DNA of 64,000 nucleotides from Streptomyces sp. NBS 14/10 (GCF_002224125.1 NZ_NCSM01000005.1:195144-259143); one strand, 5' to 3'. Positions 50,997 through 60,339 are shown, counted from the stretch's first letter. The notes: generated by a model from the letters alone, not told the origin. Made by a program: numbers and translations.

Positions 50997-51117
50997 GTCC
51001 GATATTAACCAGATGTCGCATCCTCAATTCCGGGGGGTTCCCCGCCGACTTGGGGCCCCTTAATGTAGGAACCGGTTGCTATCCGGTCAACGCTTCGAGC
51101 GGGCGAGTTCCCGTATT

Positions 51118-51128
51118 CGAAATTTTCG
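51118..51128. promoter_or_regulatory. CGAAA-N-TTTCG operator, site 3
   Basis: CGAAATTTTCG, perfect arms, 30 bases before the LacI ATG. With site 2 it brackets the likely lacI promoter (center distance 132 bases), allowing looping and autoregulation. Confidence 0.65.
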
Positions 51129-51158
51129 CCAACCGGCGGGTACGGAAGGGGATTCTCG

Positions 51159-52202
51159 ATGGCGCGATCCTCGGGGTCGACGGGGCCCACCCTGGCGGTC
51201 ATCGCCCGTGAGGCGGGGGTGTCGGTGCCGACCGCCTCGAAGGTGGTCAATGGCCGGGAGGATGTCGCCCCGGACACCCGGCGCCGGGTCACCGAGGTGC
51301 TGGACCGCCTGGGATATGTCCGCCGGCCCCGCTTCGAGGCGTCCAAGCCGCCGGCCCTGATCGACCTGGTGGTGCACTCACTGGACACCGCGTGGTCGGG
51401 CGCGGTGCTGCACGGTGTGGAGCAGGCCGCACACGACGCGGGTCTTGACGTGGTGGTCTCGGCCGGGCTCACCCGCACCCGCGGCGGCCGCCCCGAGCGG
51501 GGCTGGCTGGACAAGCTCTGCGCCCGCGGGAGTTCCGGGGTGCTGTTCAACCTCGCCGAGCTGACGCCCACCCAGTACGCCTGGCTGGACGAGCACCGCA
51601 TCCCGTTTGTGATGATCGACCCCGTGCTGGAACCGCCGCCCGGTGTGCCGTCCGTCGGCGCCGCCAACTGGCAGGGCGGGGTGAGCGCGGCGGAGCACCT
51701 GATCGGCCTCGGGCACCGGCGGATCGCGGTGATCGGCGGCTATCGGCGCAAGCAGTGCAGCAGCGCCCGGGTCGCCGGGTACCGCTCGGCGATGGCGGCG
51801 GCCGGGCTGCGCGTCCCGCCGGACTATGTGCGGTACGGCAACTTCGATGAAACCGTTTCCTATCAGCGGATGTGTGAGCTCCTGGAACTGCCCGAGCCGC
51901 CCACCGCCGTCTTCACCTGCTCCGACCAGATGGCGCTCGGCGTGTACCAGGCACTGGCGGAGCGGGGGCTGCGGGTCCCGGACGACTTCAGCGTGGTGGG
52001 CTTCGACGACCTCCCGCAGGCCCGCTGGGTCACGCCCGCGCTCACCACGGTCCGTCAGCCGCTGTCCGAGATGGCGGCGACGGCGCTGCGCAGTCTGCTG
52101 CGGCTGATGTCGGGCGAGGTGCCCGAGGGCACTCGGACGGAGCTGTCCACCCGGCTCGTGCTCCGCTCCAGCACCGCTCCCCCGCCCGGCCCTCTCTCTT
52201 GA
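51159..52202 (+). CDS. LacI family transcriptional regulator, 347 aa
   Basis: LacI HTH at the N-terminus ([20 protein letters not shown]) then hinge and sugar-sensing domain ([58 protein letters not shown]). ATG 51159 with SD GGAAGGGG. Two CGAAA-N-TTTCG sites upstream suggest autoregulation, and a third upstream of the GH43 operon and GH127 suggests control of arabinogalactan enzymes. It is followed by the CE7 esterase gene 158 bases on, behind a different palindrome. I recall a CGAAA-N-TTTCG repeat from Streptomyces xylanase promoters, from memory only. Confidence 0.92.
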   Translation: MARSSGSTGPTLAVIAREAGVSVPTASKVVNGREDVAPDTRRRVTEVLDRLGYVRRPRFEASKPPALIDLVVHSLDTAWSGAVLHGVEQAAHDAGLDVVVSAGLTRTRGGRPERGWLDKLCARGSSGVLFNLAELTPTQYAWLDEHRIPFVMIDPVLEPPPGVPSVGAANWQGGVSAAEHLIGLGHRRIAVIGGYRRKQCSSARVAGYRSAMAAAGLRVPPDYVRYGNFDETVSYQRMCELLELPEPPTAVFTCSDQMALGVYQALAERGLRVPDDFSVVGFDDLPQARWVTPALTTVRQPLSEMAATALRSLLRLMSGEVPEGTRTELSTRLVLRSSTAPPPGPLS

Positions 52203-52265
52203 CCGAGAACTCGAACACTGATCGGATATCCGGACGATCATGTATGGCGAGAAGCGCTGTCGCTA

Positions 52266-52281
52266 TGGTAAGCGCTTGCCA
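52266..52281. promoter_or_regulatory. LacI-type operator upstream of CE7 esterase
   Basis: TGGTAAGCGCTTGCCA, an inverted repeat with one mismatched pair and CG centre, 80 bases before the esterase GTG. Its core GTAAGCGCTTGC also occurs at 49457-49468. Confidence 0.55.
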
Positions 52282-52360
52282 CCCCCGAACCGCTCGTCCC
52301 GACCCACCCGCGCCGACCCACCCGCACCGTCGCACCACTCACCCGGGAGGTACCCCCGCC

Positions 52361-53329
52361 GTGTTCGTCGACATGCCCCTGGACCAACTGCGCGCCTACC
52401 AGCCGGCCCTGCCCGAGCCCGACGGCTTCGACGCCTTCTGGGAGCGCACCCTCGCCGAGGCGGGCGAGCACGCTCTGGAGGCGGTGTTCACCGAGACCGA
52501 CGCGGGGCTCGCCCGTCTGCACACCTACGACGTGGAGTTCTCCGGATTCGGCGGGCACCGGATAGGCGGCTGGCTGCTGGCGCCGCGGGACGCGGCGGGC
52601 CCGCTGCCCTGCGTGGTGCAGTACATCGGCTACAACGGCGGCCGGGGCCTGCCGCACAACTGGCTGCTGTGGCCGTCGGTGGGCTACGCGGTCTTCGTCA
52701 TGGACAGCCGCGGCCAGGGCGCCTCCCCCAACAACCCCGGCAGCACGCCCGACCCGGTCGGCGGCACCGGGCCCGAGGCCGCCGGCAAGATGACCAAGGG
52801 GATCCTGTCCCCGGACGACTACTACTACCGTCGGCTGTACACCGACGCGGTACGCGCCGTCGCTGCCGCCCGCACGCATCCGCTGGTCGACGAGGGGCGG
52901 ATCGTCGTCAGCGGCGGCAGCCAGGGCGGCGGCCTGGCCCTGGCCGCCGCCGGTCTGGTGCCGGATCTGACCGCGGCGCTGATCGATGTGCCGTTCATGA
53001 CGCATATCCGCCGCGCCGTGGAGATCACCGACGCCGATCCGTACGGCGAAGTGGCCCGGTTCTGCGCCGGCCAGCGCGGCCTGGCGGACCAGGTCCTGGC
53101 CACGATGGACCACTTCGACGGGCTCAACTTCGCCATCCGCGCGACTGCGCCAGCGCTCTTCTCGACCGCGCTGCGCGACGAGATCACCCCCACGTCCTGC
53201 GGTTTCGCCGCGTACAACCACTACGCGGGCGACAAGGACCTGAAGGTGTGGGCCTTCAACGGCCATGAGGGCGGCGGCGTGCACCAGCAGGCCGAGCAGA
53301 TCGCGTTTCTGCGCGGCCTGTTCGGCTGA
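52361..53329 (+). CDS. Acetylxylan esterase/cephalosporin-C deacetylase family (CE7), 322 aa
   Basis: Cytosolic alpha/beta hydrolase removing acetyl groups from imported oligosaccharides. GTG 52361 with SD GGGAGG, and a frame open upstream to 52199 overlaps the regulatory region. Family marks: DGFDAFWERTLAEA near the N-terminus, VMDSRGQG in the RGQ motif, nucleophile S187 in VSGGSQGGGLAL, and His in NGHEGGGVHQ at the C-terminus. CE7 enzymes are usually hexameric with a buried active site and act on short acetylated substrates. Located directly after the LacI gene with its own operator. Confidence 0.93.
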   Translation: MFVDMPLDQLRAYQPALPEPDGFDAFWERTLAEAGEHALEAVFTETDAGLARLHTYDVEFSGFGGHRIGGWLLAPRDAAGPLPCVVQYIGYNGGRGLPHNWLLWPSVGYAVFVMDSRGQGASPNNPGSTPDPVGGTGPEAAGKMTKGILSPDDYYYRRLYTDAVRAVAAARTHPLVDEGRIVVSGGSQGGGLALAAAGLVPDLTAALIDVPFMTHIRRAVEITDADPYGEVARFCAGQRGLADQVLATMDHFDGLNFAIRATAPALFSTALRDEITPTSCGFAAYNHYAGDKDLKVWAFNGHEGGGVHQQAEQIAFLRGLFG

Positions 53330-53416
53330 CGGGCCCGGCCCCGGGGGCGGCGGGCGTTCGGCCGCCGCCCCGAGCGGGGAAGAAAGGTGCCTGAGAACGC
53401 ACCGAAGGAGTCGCCC

Positions 53417-54559
53417 GTGCCCGCGCACCCCCTGGACGGCATCACCGTCGTCGCTCTGGAACAGGCCGTCGCCGCCCCGTTCGCCACCCGCCAGCTCGCC
53501 GATCTCGGCGCCCGCGTCATCAAGGTGGAACGGCCGGGGCGGGGGGACTTCGCCCGCGACTACGACCGTGCCGTCAAGGGCCTGTCCGCCTATTTCGTCT
53601 GGATCAACCGCGGCAAGGAGAGCGTCGTCCTCGACCTCAAGGGCGACGCGGATCGCAGGCTGCTCGACGGGCTGATCGCCGCCGCGGATGTATTCGTGCA
53701 CAATCTCGCGCCCGGCGCCGTGGACCGGCTCGGCCTCGGCGCGCCGGTGCTGCGCGACCGGCATCCACGCCTGATCACCTGCGCCATCTCCGGATACGGC
53801 CCCGATGGCCCCTACCGGGACAAGAAGGCGTACGACCTGCTGGTCCAGTGCGAGACGGGGCTGCTGTCGATCACCGGCGACCCGGAAGCCCCGGCGCGGC
53901 CCGGGATCTCGATCGCGGACATCGCGGGCGGGATGTACGCCTACAGCGGGATTCTCACCGCGCTGTACGAGCGGGAGCGTACGGGTGAAGGAACCGATCT
54001 GAGCGTCAGCCTCCTGGACGCGCTCGGCGAATGGATGGGCCATCCCTACTTCGCGCAGGCCTACGGCGGGGCTCCGCTCCTGCGCAGCGGCGCCCGCCAT
54101 CCGTCCATCTCGCCGTATGGGCCCTACCGCTGCGGGGGCGGCGCGCGGGTCTTTCTCAGCGTGCAGAGCGACCGCGAGTGGATCGCCCTGTGCGAGCAGG
54201 TGCTGCGCCGCCCGGAGCTGATCCGCGATCCGCGGTTCGCCGACAACCCCGCGCGCCGCGAGCATGACGAAGAGCTGACGGCGGAGCTGGAGGAGTGTTT
54301 TGCGACGCACACCGCGGACGGGCTGATCGCGCTCCTGGACGGGGCGGGCATCGCGAACGCCCGGCTCCGCGATATCGCGGAGTTCGCCGCCCATCCGCAG
54401 CTGGAAGCACGCGCGCGGTGGCGGGAATTCGACTCCCCGGTGGGTCCGCTGCGCGGTCTGCTGCCACCGGTCGAGGTGGCCGGGCGCCAGGCGGCGATGC
54501 GGCCGGTGCCCGCACTCGGCGAGCACACGGAGGCGGTGCGCGCCGAGTTCTCCCCATAG
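53417..54559 (+). CDS. CaiB/BaiF family CoA-transferase (class III), 380 aa
   Basis: Transfers CoA between carboxylates through an aspartyl-CoA thioester. GTG 53417 is preferred for SD AAGGAG, and GTG 53387 would add 10 residues. Motifs: GITVVALEQAVAAPFATRQLADLGA at the N-terminus in two parts, nucleophile D140 in KKAYDLLVQ, ISGYGPDGPYRDK, and the second-domain GIANARLRDIAEFAAHPQL. Length slightly under the 400 usual. It stands alone between the esterase and a convergent ABC exporter. Substrate not predictable. Confidence 0.9.
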   Translation: MPAHPLDGITVVALEQAVAAPFATRQLADLGARVIKVERPGRGDFARDYDRAVKGLSAYFVWINRGKESVVLDLKGDADRRLLDGLIAAADVFVHNLAPGAVDRLGLGAPVLRDRHPRLITCAISGYGPDGPYRDKKAYDLLVQCETGLLSITGDPEAPARPGISIADIAGGMYAYSGILTALYERERTGEGTDLSVSLLDALGEWMGHPYFAQAYGGAPLLRSGARHPSISPYGPYRCGGGARVFLSVQSDREWIALCEQVLRRPELIRDPRFADNPARREHDEELTAELEECFATHTADGLIALLDGAGIANARLRDIAEFAAHPQLEARARWREFDSPVGPLRGLLPPVEVAGRQAAMRPVPALGEHTEAVRAEFSP

Positions 54560-54595
54560 CGGGCCGCCCGTCCGGGCAAGACGGACCTGGCGGAC

Positions 54596-56458
54596 CTACC
54601 CTGCCGAGGCCACAGGGGCGAGGTTTTCGTCGCGCCGCACCAGGGCGGCGTACCGCCCGCCCTTGGCCAGCAGTTCCTCATGGCTGCCCTGTTCGGCGAT
54701 GTGCCCACCGTCGAGGACCACGATCTGGTCGGCGTCCCGCACGGTGGACAGTCGGTGGGCGATGGTGATCGTGGTCCGTCCGGCGGAGAGGGTGTCGATG
54801 GCCTGCTGCACCGCGTGCTCGGTGCGGGTGTCCAGGGCGCTGGTCGCCTCGTCGAGGATGAGCACGGGCGGGTCGCGCAGTATGGTGCGGGCGATGGCCA
54901 GCCGCTGCTTCTCGCCGCCGGAGAAGCGGTAGCCGCGCTCGCCGACGAGGGTGTCATAGCCCTCGGGCAGCGAGGCGATGTGGTCATGGATCTGGGCGGC
55001 ACGCGCGGCCGCCACGATCTCCTCGTCCGTGGCGTCGGGCTTGGCGAAGCGCAGATTGTCGGCCACGGAGGCGTGGAAGAGATAGGTCTCCTGGGAGACG
55101 ACGCCGACCGCGCGGGAGAGGGTGTCGAAGTCGAGGTCGCGGACGTCCACACCGTCGATCAGGATCCGGCCGCCGGTGACGTCGTACAGCCTCGGCACCA
55201 GATAGCTGAGGGTGGTCTTGCCGGAGCCGGTCGGCCCGACGACGGCCAGGCTGCCGCCCGCCGGGACGGTCAGGTCGATGCCGCTGAGCGTGGGCCTCGA
55301 GCTCTTCAAGCCCTTCAGGTCCCCCGTGTCCTTCGCTTCTCTCGCGTCCTTCGGGTCCTTCGGGTACGAGAAGTCCACGCGGTCGAAGCGGACTTCGCCG
55401 CGCACCTTCGCCAACCGCACGGGCTCGGCGGGCTCGGTGATGTCGATCGGCAGGTCGAGGTATTCGAAGATGCGCTGGAAGAGGGCGAGGGAGGTCTGGA
55501 TGTCCACTCCGGTGGACAGCAGGCTGACCGTGGGCCGGAACAGTCCCTGTTGCAGCGAGACAAAGGCGACCAGGGTGCCGATGGAGACGGAGGGGCCGCC
55601 CGAGTCCAGGACCATCCCGGCGGCCCAGTAGATGACGGCGGGCATGGCGGCCATGACGATGCCGATGGTGGACATCCGCCAGCGCCCGGCCATGCTGGAG
55701 CGCACCTCCAGACCGACCAGTCGCTCGGACTCCCGGGCGAACTCCCGGGTCAGCGACTCGGACCGGCCCATCGTGCGGCCGAGGAGGATCCCGCTCACCG
55801 ACAGGGACTCGGTCACCATCGCGGACATGGCCGCCATCTGCTTCTGGCGCTGCGAGGTGATCCGCTTGCGCTCGCGCCCGACCCGGCGGCTGATCCAGAC
55901 GAACAGCGGCAGCAGAAGCAGCGAGACGACGGTCAGCCGCCAGTCGAGGGCGAGCATCGCGACGACCGTGGCGACGACGCTGGTGAGGTTGGAGACCAGC
56001 GAGGTCGCGGTGGAGGTGACGGTGGCCTGCATGCCACCGATGTCATTGGCGATCCGGGACTGCACCTCGCCGGTGCGGGTGCGGGTGAAGAAGGCGAGCG
56101 GCATGCGCTGCAGCCGGTCGTAGACCGCCGTGCGCAGATCGTGCATGACGCGCTGGCCGACGGTGGTGGAGATGAGGGTCTGCAGCACTCCGAAGACGCT
56201 GGTGACGACGGCCGCGGCGATCATGCCGAGGGCGAGCAGGGTCAGCAGTCCGGTGCGGCGCTCGGGGATCGCGGTGTCCAGGACCTCGCGCAGCAGGAAC
56301 GGCGAGGCGACGGAGACCAGGGCGGAGGCGCCGACCAGCAGGGCGACGAGGGCGAGGCGGCCACGATAGGGGCGGAAGAGCCCGAGGATGCGCCGCAGCT
56401 GGGCGGGCTGCTCGGGGTCGGCGGAAGATGAGGTCCACTGAGATGCGTCGTGGTGCAT
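54596..56458 (-). CDS. ABC exporter, fused membrane and ATP-binding domains, 620 aa
   Basis: Half-size type IV exporter (MsbA/LmrA-like), probably multidrug. Six transmembrane helices within residues 30-310 ([20 protein letters not shown] onward), NBD with Walker [13 protein letters not shown]-loop VSQETYLF, signature [10 protein letters not shown] and Walker [13 protein letters not shown], all intact, so it can work as a homodimer. A charged insert ([20 protein letters not shown]) lies before the NBD. ATG 56458 with SD AAGGAG is chosen, since an upstream ATG at 56533 would start inside the promoter region shared with the divergent MarR gene. MarR is the likely repressor. Confidence 0.92.
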   Translation of the reverse strand: MHHDASQWTSSSADPEQPAQLRRILGLFRPYRGRLALVALLVGASALVSVASPFLLREVLDTAIPERRTGLLTLLALGMIAAAVVTSVFGVLQTLISTTVGQRVMHDLRTAVYDRLQRMPLAFFTRTRTGEVQSRIANDIGGMQATVTSTATSLVSNLTSVVATVVAMLALDWRLTVVSLLLLPLFVWISRRVGRERKRITSQRQKQMAAMSAMVTESLSVSGILLGRTMGRSESLTREFARESERLVGLEVRSSMAGRWRMSTIGIVMAAMPAVIYWAAGMVLDSGGPSVSIGTLVAFVSLQQGLFRPTVSLLSTGVDIQTSLALFQRIFEYLDLPIDITEPAEPVRLAKVRGEVRFDRVDFSYPKDPKDAREAKDTGDLKGLKSSRPTLSGIDLTVPAGGSLAVVGPTGSGKTTLSYLVPRLYDVTGGRILIDGVDVRDLDFDTLSRAVGVVSQETYLFHASVADNLRFAKPDATDEEIVAAARAAQIHDHIASLPEGYDTLVGERGYRFSGGEKQRLAIARTILRDPPVLILDEATSALDTRTEHAVQQAIDTLSAGRTTITIAHRLSTVRDADQIVVLDGGHIAEQGSHEELLAKGGRYAALVRRDENLAPVASAG

Positions 56459-56536
56459 GGGCTCCTTCTGAGCAGGGGTGGGTGGCACGCGACCGGGTAC
56501 GAACGCGGCCTTGCCCAGCATTTTGCCGAGCATAGC

Positions 56537-56561
56537 TCATTGTTACCTATACTCACAATGA
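56537..56561. promoter_or_regulatory. MarR operator in the divergent promoter region
   Basis: TCATTGT (56537-56543) and ACAATGA (56555-56561) are perfect 7-bp arms around 11 bases that include TATACT (56548-56553), a -10-like hexamer for the marR gene. A regulator bound here would block both directions. Confidence 0.65.
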
Positions 56562-56585
56562 ACCTTGTCCTGATAGACTGCGATC

Positions 56586-57029
56586 ATGTCCGCCCCCGAC
56601 ACCTCAGGCCTCCTCACGGAGCAGCTGCTGCGCCTGACCCGCAGACTGCACCGCGCCCAGAAGCGGCATATGGAGCCGCTGGGCATCACCCCCGCCCAGT
56701 CCCGTCTGCTGCGCATGGTGGCGCACAGCGACCGGCCGCCGCGCATGGCGGACCTCGCGCAACGGCTCGAAGTGGTCCCGCGCGCAGTGACGACGCTGGT
56801 GGACGCTCTGGAGGCGCATGGCTCCGTGCGCCGCGCGCCCGATCCGGACAGCCGTCGCGTGGTGCGCGTCGAGCTCACCGACACCGGCCGCGCGACGCTG
56901 CGCGCGCTGCGCGACGCGCGCCGGGCCGCCGCGGAGGAGATCCTGGCCCCGCTGTCCGACCGGCAGCGCGAGATGCTGGGCGAGCTGCTTGACACGCTCG
57001 CCGGCACACCCGACCAGGGCCGCTGCTGA
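56586..57029 (+). CDS. MarR family transcriptional regulator, 147 aa
   Basis: Winged-helix regulator with LGITPAQSRLLRMV, then MADLAQRLEVVPRAVTTLVDAL recognition region in two helices, wing APDPDSRRVVRVELTDTG and a dimerisation C-terminus. ATG 56586. Divergent from the ABC exporter with a symmetrical operator between them. By family habit it represses both genes and releases on binding a drug or phenolic ligand. Confidence 0.93.
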   Translation: MSAPDTSGLLTEQLLRLTRRLHRAQKRHMEPLGITPAQSRLLRMVAHSDRPPRMADLAQRLEVVPRAVTTLVDALEAHGSVRRAPDPDSRRVVRVELTDTGRATLRALRDARRAAAEEILAPLSDRQREMLGELLDTLAGTPDQGRC

Positions 57030-57065
57030 GGAGACCGCCCCCGCGGCGCTGCCCGTGCGCCCGGC

Positions 57066-58472
57066 TCAGTGCCCCGACGCGGGGGACCCCGCGGGCGGGG
57101 CGGCCGACGCGTCCGCGTCCGTGTCCGTGTCCGTGTCCGGAGCAGCCTCGGCCAGTGCCGCGGCCTCCTCTTCGACGGCCGTCCGCTCACCGTCGAGTAC
57201 GCGCTTGGCCTTCGCCATGTCCAGCGCGCCCTCCCAGCGCGAGACGGCGAAGACGGCGACACAGTTGCCGAGCAGATTGGTCGCCACCCGCATCGAGTCC
57301 ATGATCCGGTCCACGCCGAGCAGCAGCGCGACGGCGGCCGCGGGGATCACTCCGAGGGCCGAGGCCGTCGCCGAGAGCGCCAGGAAGGCCGAACCGGGCA
57401 CGCCCGCCATGCCCTTGCTGGTGAGCATCAGCACGAGGACCACGGTGATCTGCTGACCCAGGCTCAGGTCCACACCGACCGCCTGGGAGATGAAGAGCGT
57501 GCCAATGGACAGATAGATGGAGGCGCCGTCGAGGTTGAAGGAGTATCCGGTGGGGAGCACGAGCCCGACCGCGTCGTCCCGGCACCCGGCCGCGCGCAGC
57601 TTCTGCATCACCCGCGGCAGAACGGTCTCGCTGGAGGCGGTGCCGAGGGCCAGCAGCATCTCCTCGCGGGTGTACTTGACGAACTTCCACAGGCTCAGCC
57701 CGGTGATCGCCTTGAGGGCCACGCCGAGCACCGCCAGGAAGAGCAGCGCGACGCCGTAGCAGAGCGCGATCAGCTTCCCGTAAGTCGTCAGGGCCCCCAT
57801 CCCGTACTGGCCGACGAGATGCGCCATGGCGCCGAAGACCGCCAGCGGGGCGAGCCTCATGATGAAGCCGACGATCGCGAAGACGACCTCCTGGGCCTGT
57901 TCGATGGCCGGCAGGATCGCGGGCACCTTCGTCTTGCCGAGGTGGAGCAGGGCGGCGCCCACCAGACAGGCCAGCACGAGGACCTGGAGCAGGGAGTTCT
58001 GGGCGAAGGCGCCGACTGCGCTATCCGGCAGCGCGTCCAGGATGAACTGGGAGGTCGAGGGCAGATGGCCGCCGCCGGTCTTGTCGTCGACGGCTGAGGA
58101 GTCGAGCGTGGCGGGGTCGACGTGCATACCGGTGCCGGGGCCGACCAGATTGGCCGCCAGCAGACCGAAGAGCAGCGCCACGGTGGTGGCCACCTCGAAC
58201 CAGATGAGCGCCTTGAGCCCGATCCGCCCGAACGCCTTGAGGTCCCCGGCTTTGGCGATCCCGGCGACGACGACGCAGAAGACCAGCGGGGCGATCACCG
58301 CCTTGATCAGACGCACGAATCCGTCGCCGAGCGGCTGAACGGCCGTCCCCACGTCCGGCCACAGCCGCCCGACGGCGATTCCGAGTACGAGGGCGCAGGC
58401 GACCTGCGTGAACAGCGAGGTGCGCAGCAGTCTCAGGGCGCGCAGGGGAAGGGATGGTGCGGCGAGCGGCAC
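57066..58472 (-). CDS. Dicarboxylate/amino acid:cation symporter (DctA-like), 468 aa
   Basis: Secondary transporter of the DAACS family carrying C4-dicarboxylates or acidic amino acids with H+ or Na+. Eight-helix core with two re-entrant loops: ALGTASSETVLPRV (serine-rich HP1), VLPTGYSFNLDGASIY in TM7, and GMAGVPGSAFL in HP2, GVDRIMDSMRVATNLLGNC in TM8. GTG 58472 with SD GGAGG. The C-terminal tail after VLDGERTAVEEEAAALAEAA is acidic and encoded in part by a 6-bp repeat (57111-57140). An 18-bp inverted repeat lies 29 bases upstream of the start. Confidence 0.93.
   Translation of the reverse strand: MPLAAPSLPLRALRLLRTSLFTQVACALVLGIAVGRLWPDVGTAVQPLGDGFVRLIKAVIAPLVFCVVVAGIAKAGDLKAFGRIGLKALIWFEVATTVALLFGLLAANLVGPGTGMHVDPATLDSSAVDDKTGGGHLPSTSQFILDALPDSAVGAFAQNSLLQVLVLACLVGAALLHLGKTKVPAILPAIEQAQEVVFAIVGFIMRLAPLAVFGAMAHLVGQYGMGALTTYGKLIALCYGVALLFLAVLGVALKAITGLSLWKFVKYTREEMLLALGTASSETVLPRVMQKLRAAGCRDDAVGLVLPTGYSFNLDGASIYLSIGTLFISQAVGVDLSLGQQITVVLVLMLTSKGMAGVPGSAFLALSATASALGVIPAAAVALLLGVDRIMDSMRVATNLLGNCVAVFAVSRWEGALDMAKAKRVLDGERTAVEEEAAALAEAAPDTDTDTDADASAAPPAGSPASGH
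57111..57140. repeat. Hexanucleotide tandem repeat in the dctA-like tail
   Basis: Five units of GTCCG(T/C/G), in frame, coding alternating Asp-Thr/Ala residues on the opposite strand. Length change by whole units would keep the frame. Confidence 0.85.
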
Positions 58473-58501
58473 GTGGACACCTCCGAGCTAGTTTCTGAGA
58501 T

Positions 58502-58519
58502 GCGGAAAGTAAATTCCGC
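58502..58519. promoter_or_regulatory. Operator-like inverted repeat upstream of the symporter
   Basis: GCGGAA-AGTAAA-TTCCGC. Perfect 6-bp arms flanked by GAT and GAT-GC. The pattern is compatible with an IclR- or GntR-type site. The rest of 58473-58722 shows no gene. Confidence 0.45.
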
Positions 58520-58722
58520 GATGCGCCACTATGGCGGAGCGTGATCGCCTACGGAAGGGCCCGGTGTAACAACGGTGAAAATCCTGTCCGCGCATACCGC
58601 CCCGGCCGACGGGAACTCAGGAGCGAGGAGCGGAGCAGACCTGCCCCACGGGGCCGACGCAAGGGACGGCCGCACAGACGCGAAGGACGGCCGCAGAAGG
58701 GGCGGAAGGGAGAGGTGGGACG

Positions 58723-59376
58723 ATGCGTTTTCGCGACCGGAGGCAAGCCGGGCGGAAGCTGGCCGAGCGGCTGCGCGAGCCGCCGCGGGGCGAGCGGTTG
58801 AGGAATCCCGTGGTGCTGGCGCTGCCCCGGGGCGGCGCGCCGGTGGCGGACGAGGTCGCCCAGGCGCTGCAGGTGCCGCTGGACGTGCTCGTGGCCCGGA
58901 AGATCGGCGCCCCGTTCAACCCCGAACTGGGCGTCGGCGCCCTCGCCGGGGACGATCCGCCGCTGTATGACGAGGGGGCGCTGGCCCTGCTCGACCTGAC
59001 ACCGGCCCAGCTCGCCCCGCGGGCCCGGGAAGAGCGCACCGAGCTGCGCCGCCGCGAGCAGCTGTACCGCCGTGGGCGCCCCTCGGCCGACCTGCGGGAC
59101 CGCACGGTGATCGTGGTGGACGACGGGCTGGCCACCGGAGTCACCGCGCGGGCCGCGCTGCGCTCCGTACGCCATCGCGAGCCCGCCCGGGTGATCCTCG
59201 CGGTGCCGGTGTGCTCACGGGAGGCCGCGGCGGCGGTCCGGCCGGAGGTCGACGACCTGGTGTGCCTGGACCAGCCCGACCCGTTCCAGGCGGTCGGCCT
59301 GTGGTACGAGGACTTCGCGCAGGTCCGCGACGACGAAGTGATCGATGTGCTGCGGGCCTCCCTCGTGCCGCGATGA
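58723..59376 (+). CDS. Phosphoribosyltransferase-domain protein (COG1926 type), 217 aa
   Basis: Type I PRTase fold. PRPP-binding motif TVIVVDDGLATGVTARAAL at about residues 127-145, preceded by VVLALPRGGAPVADEVAQAL and LDVLVARKIGAPFNPELGVG. These are the standard blocks of small stand-alone predicted phosphoribosyltransferases of about 210-220 aa. The acceptor base is unknown, and some relatives are fused to dienelactone hydrolase-like domains in stress loci. ATG 58723 with SD GGGAGAGG. Ends before a very strong bidirectional terminator. Confidence 0.88.
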   Translation: MRFRDRRQAGRKLAERLREPPRGERLRNPVVLALPRGGAPVADEVAQALQVPLDVLVARKIGAPFNPELGVGALAGDDPPLYDEGALALLDLTPAQLAPRAREERTELRRREQLYRRGRPSADLRDRTVIVVDDGLATGVTARAALRSVRHREPARVILAVPVCSREAAAAVRPEVDDLVCLDQPDPFQAVGLWYEDFAQVRDDEVIDVLRASLVPR

Positions 59377-59405
59377 GAGGTCCAAACCCATCCGAACCCG
59401 CTGCC

Positions 59406-59443
59406 GGGCCGGGTGTGACGGGCCATTCCGTCACACCCGGCCC
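59406..59443. terminator. Bidirectional terminator
   Basis: A perfect 16-bp stem (GGGCCGGGTGTGACGG and complement) with a 6-base loop lies between the convergent stops at 59376 and 59449. Confidence 0.85.
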
Positions 59444-59448
59444 ATGGC

Positions 59449-60192
59449 TCACGCGGCCAGGTGTGCCTTGTCCCCCATCACCACGACGGGGTGCAGCGCG
59501 GGGTCGAGGTTCTTCAGCAGGTACTCCATACCGGACTTGGGCACGCTCACACACGCCGAGGTGCCGCTGCCGTGGTCCATGTGCAGCCAGATGGAACCGC
59601 CCTTGCTCTGGCCCTGAGGCCGGGTCGGATCGAGCGGTGAGGTGCCCTTGACGCGGTTGTAGTCGATGGCGATGACGTAGTCGAAGTCGTGCCAGTGGGT
59701 CTTGGGCCAGTAGTGCGGGGCGGCGAAGGCGGCGGCCTGGTTGTACGGCAGCCGGGCGCCGGGATCCGGCAGCACACCGCCCGCGTCGCTGAGCGAGTAG
59801 ACGCCGACCGGGCTGCGCTTGTCGCCCTCGTGATGGCCGGTCGTCCAGCCGCGCTTGCCGTTGTGCGCGGCCCAACTGCGGGTCCGCTCCCACTTCTTGC
59901 CCTGCTTCGTATAGAGCACCACGGTCGCGTCCGCGGAGTTCACGCCATTCCCGTAGACCGCGACGACCTGGCGCGAGTCGGCCGGGATCTTCGACTGGAG
60001 GGCGTCGCCCACCTTCGGGATGCGCGTGGGATCCGACACGGGGGCGGAGCTGCGCAGCGCCTGCTTGCCCTGGCCACCGCTCTTGTCGCCGTCCCCGCCC
60101 CCGCCGCCGCAGGCCGTCAGGAGGATGAGGGCGGCACCGGTGGCGGCCGCCGCACGCATGGACGTCGTGCCGGAAATTCGCATGTGCCCCAT
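59449..60192 (-). CDS. L,D-transpeptidase (YkuD-like) lipoprotein, 247 aa
   Basis: Cell-surface enzyme likely acting on peptidoglycan cross-links. Lipoprotein signal with lipobox LLTACG, then a Gly/Lys-rich linker and the catalytic domain: VVAVYGNGVNSADATVVLYT, SPVGVYSLSDAGG, and the active-site region IWLHMDHGSGTSACVSVP with nucleophile Cys. Compared with the common S-x-G-C motif, the Gly is Ala here (TSACVSV), and the usual Arg after Cys-Ile/Val is missing, as in a Streptomyces subgroup. ATG 60192 with SD GGAAG, ATG 60183 is an alternative. A frame open further upstream overlaps the divergent ABC region and has no SD. Confidence 0.8.
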   Translation of the reverse strand: MGHMRISGTTSMRAAAATGAALILLTACGGGGGDGDKSGGQGKQALRSSAPVSDPTRIPKVGDALQSKIPADSRQVVAVYGNGVNSADATVVLYTKQGKKWERTRSWAAHNGKRGWTTGHHEGDKRSPVGVYSLSDAGGVLPDPGARLPYNQAAAFAAPHYWPKTHWHDFDYVIAIDYNRVKGTSPLDPTRPQGQSKGGSIWLHMDHGSGTSACVSVPKSGMEYLLKNLDPALHPVVVMGDKAHLAA

Positions 60193-60339
60193 CGTCCCAC
60201 TTCCGCGTCGTGGCGACGCACGCGGGATTGGCGTGTTCCGGGTCCCGGCACGGGAAAACCAGTTGAATGCCGCAGGGGTGGGGCGCGAGTCTTTCACGGC
60301 TCCTGCCTGCCCGTCACCCCGCCCGAGCCCTGGGACGTC

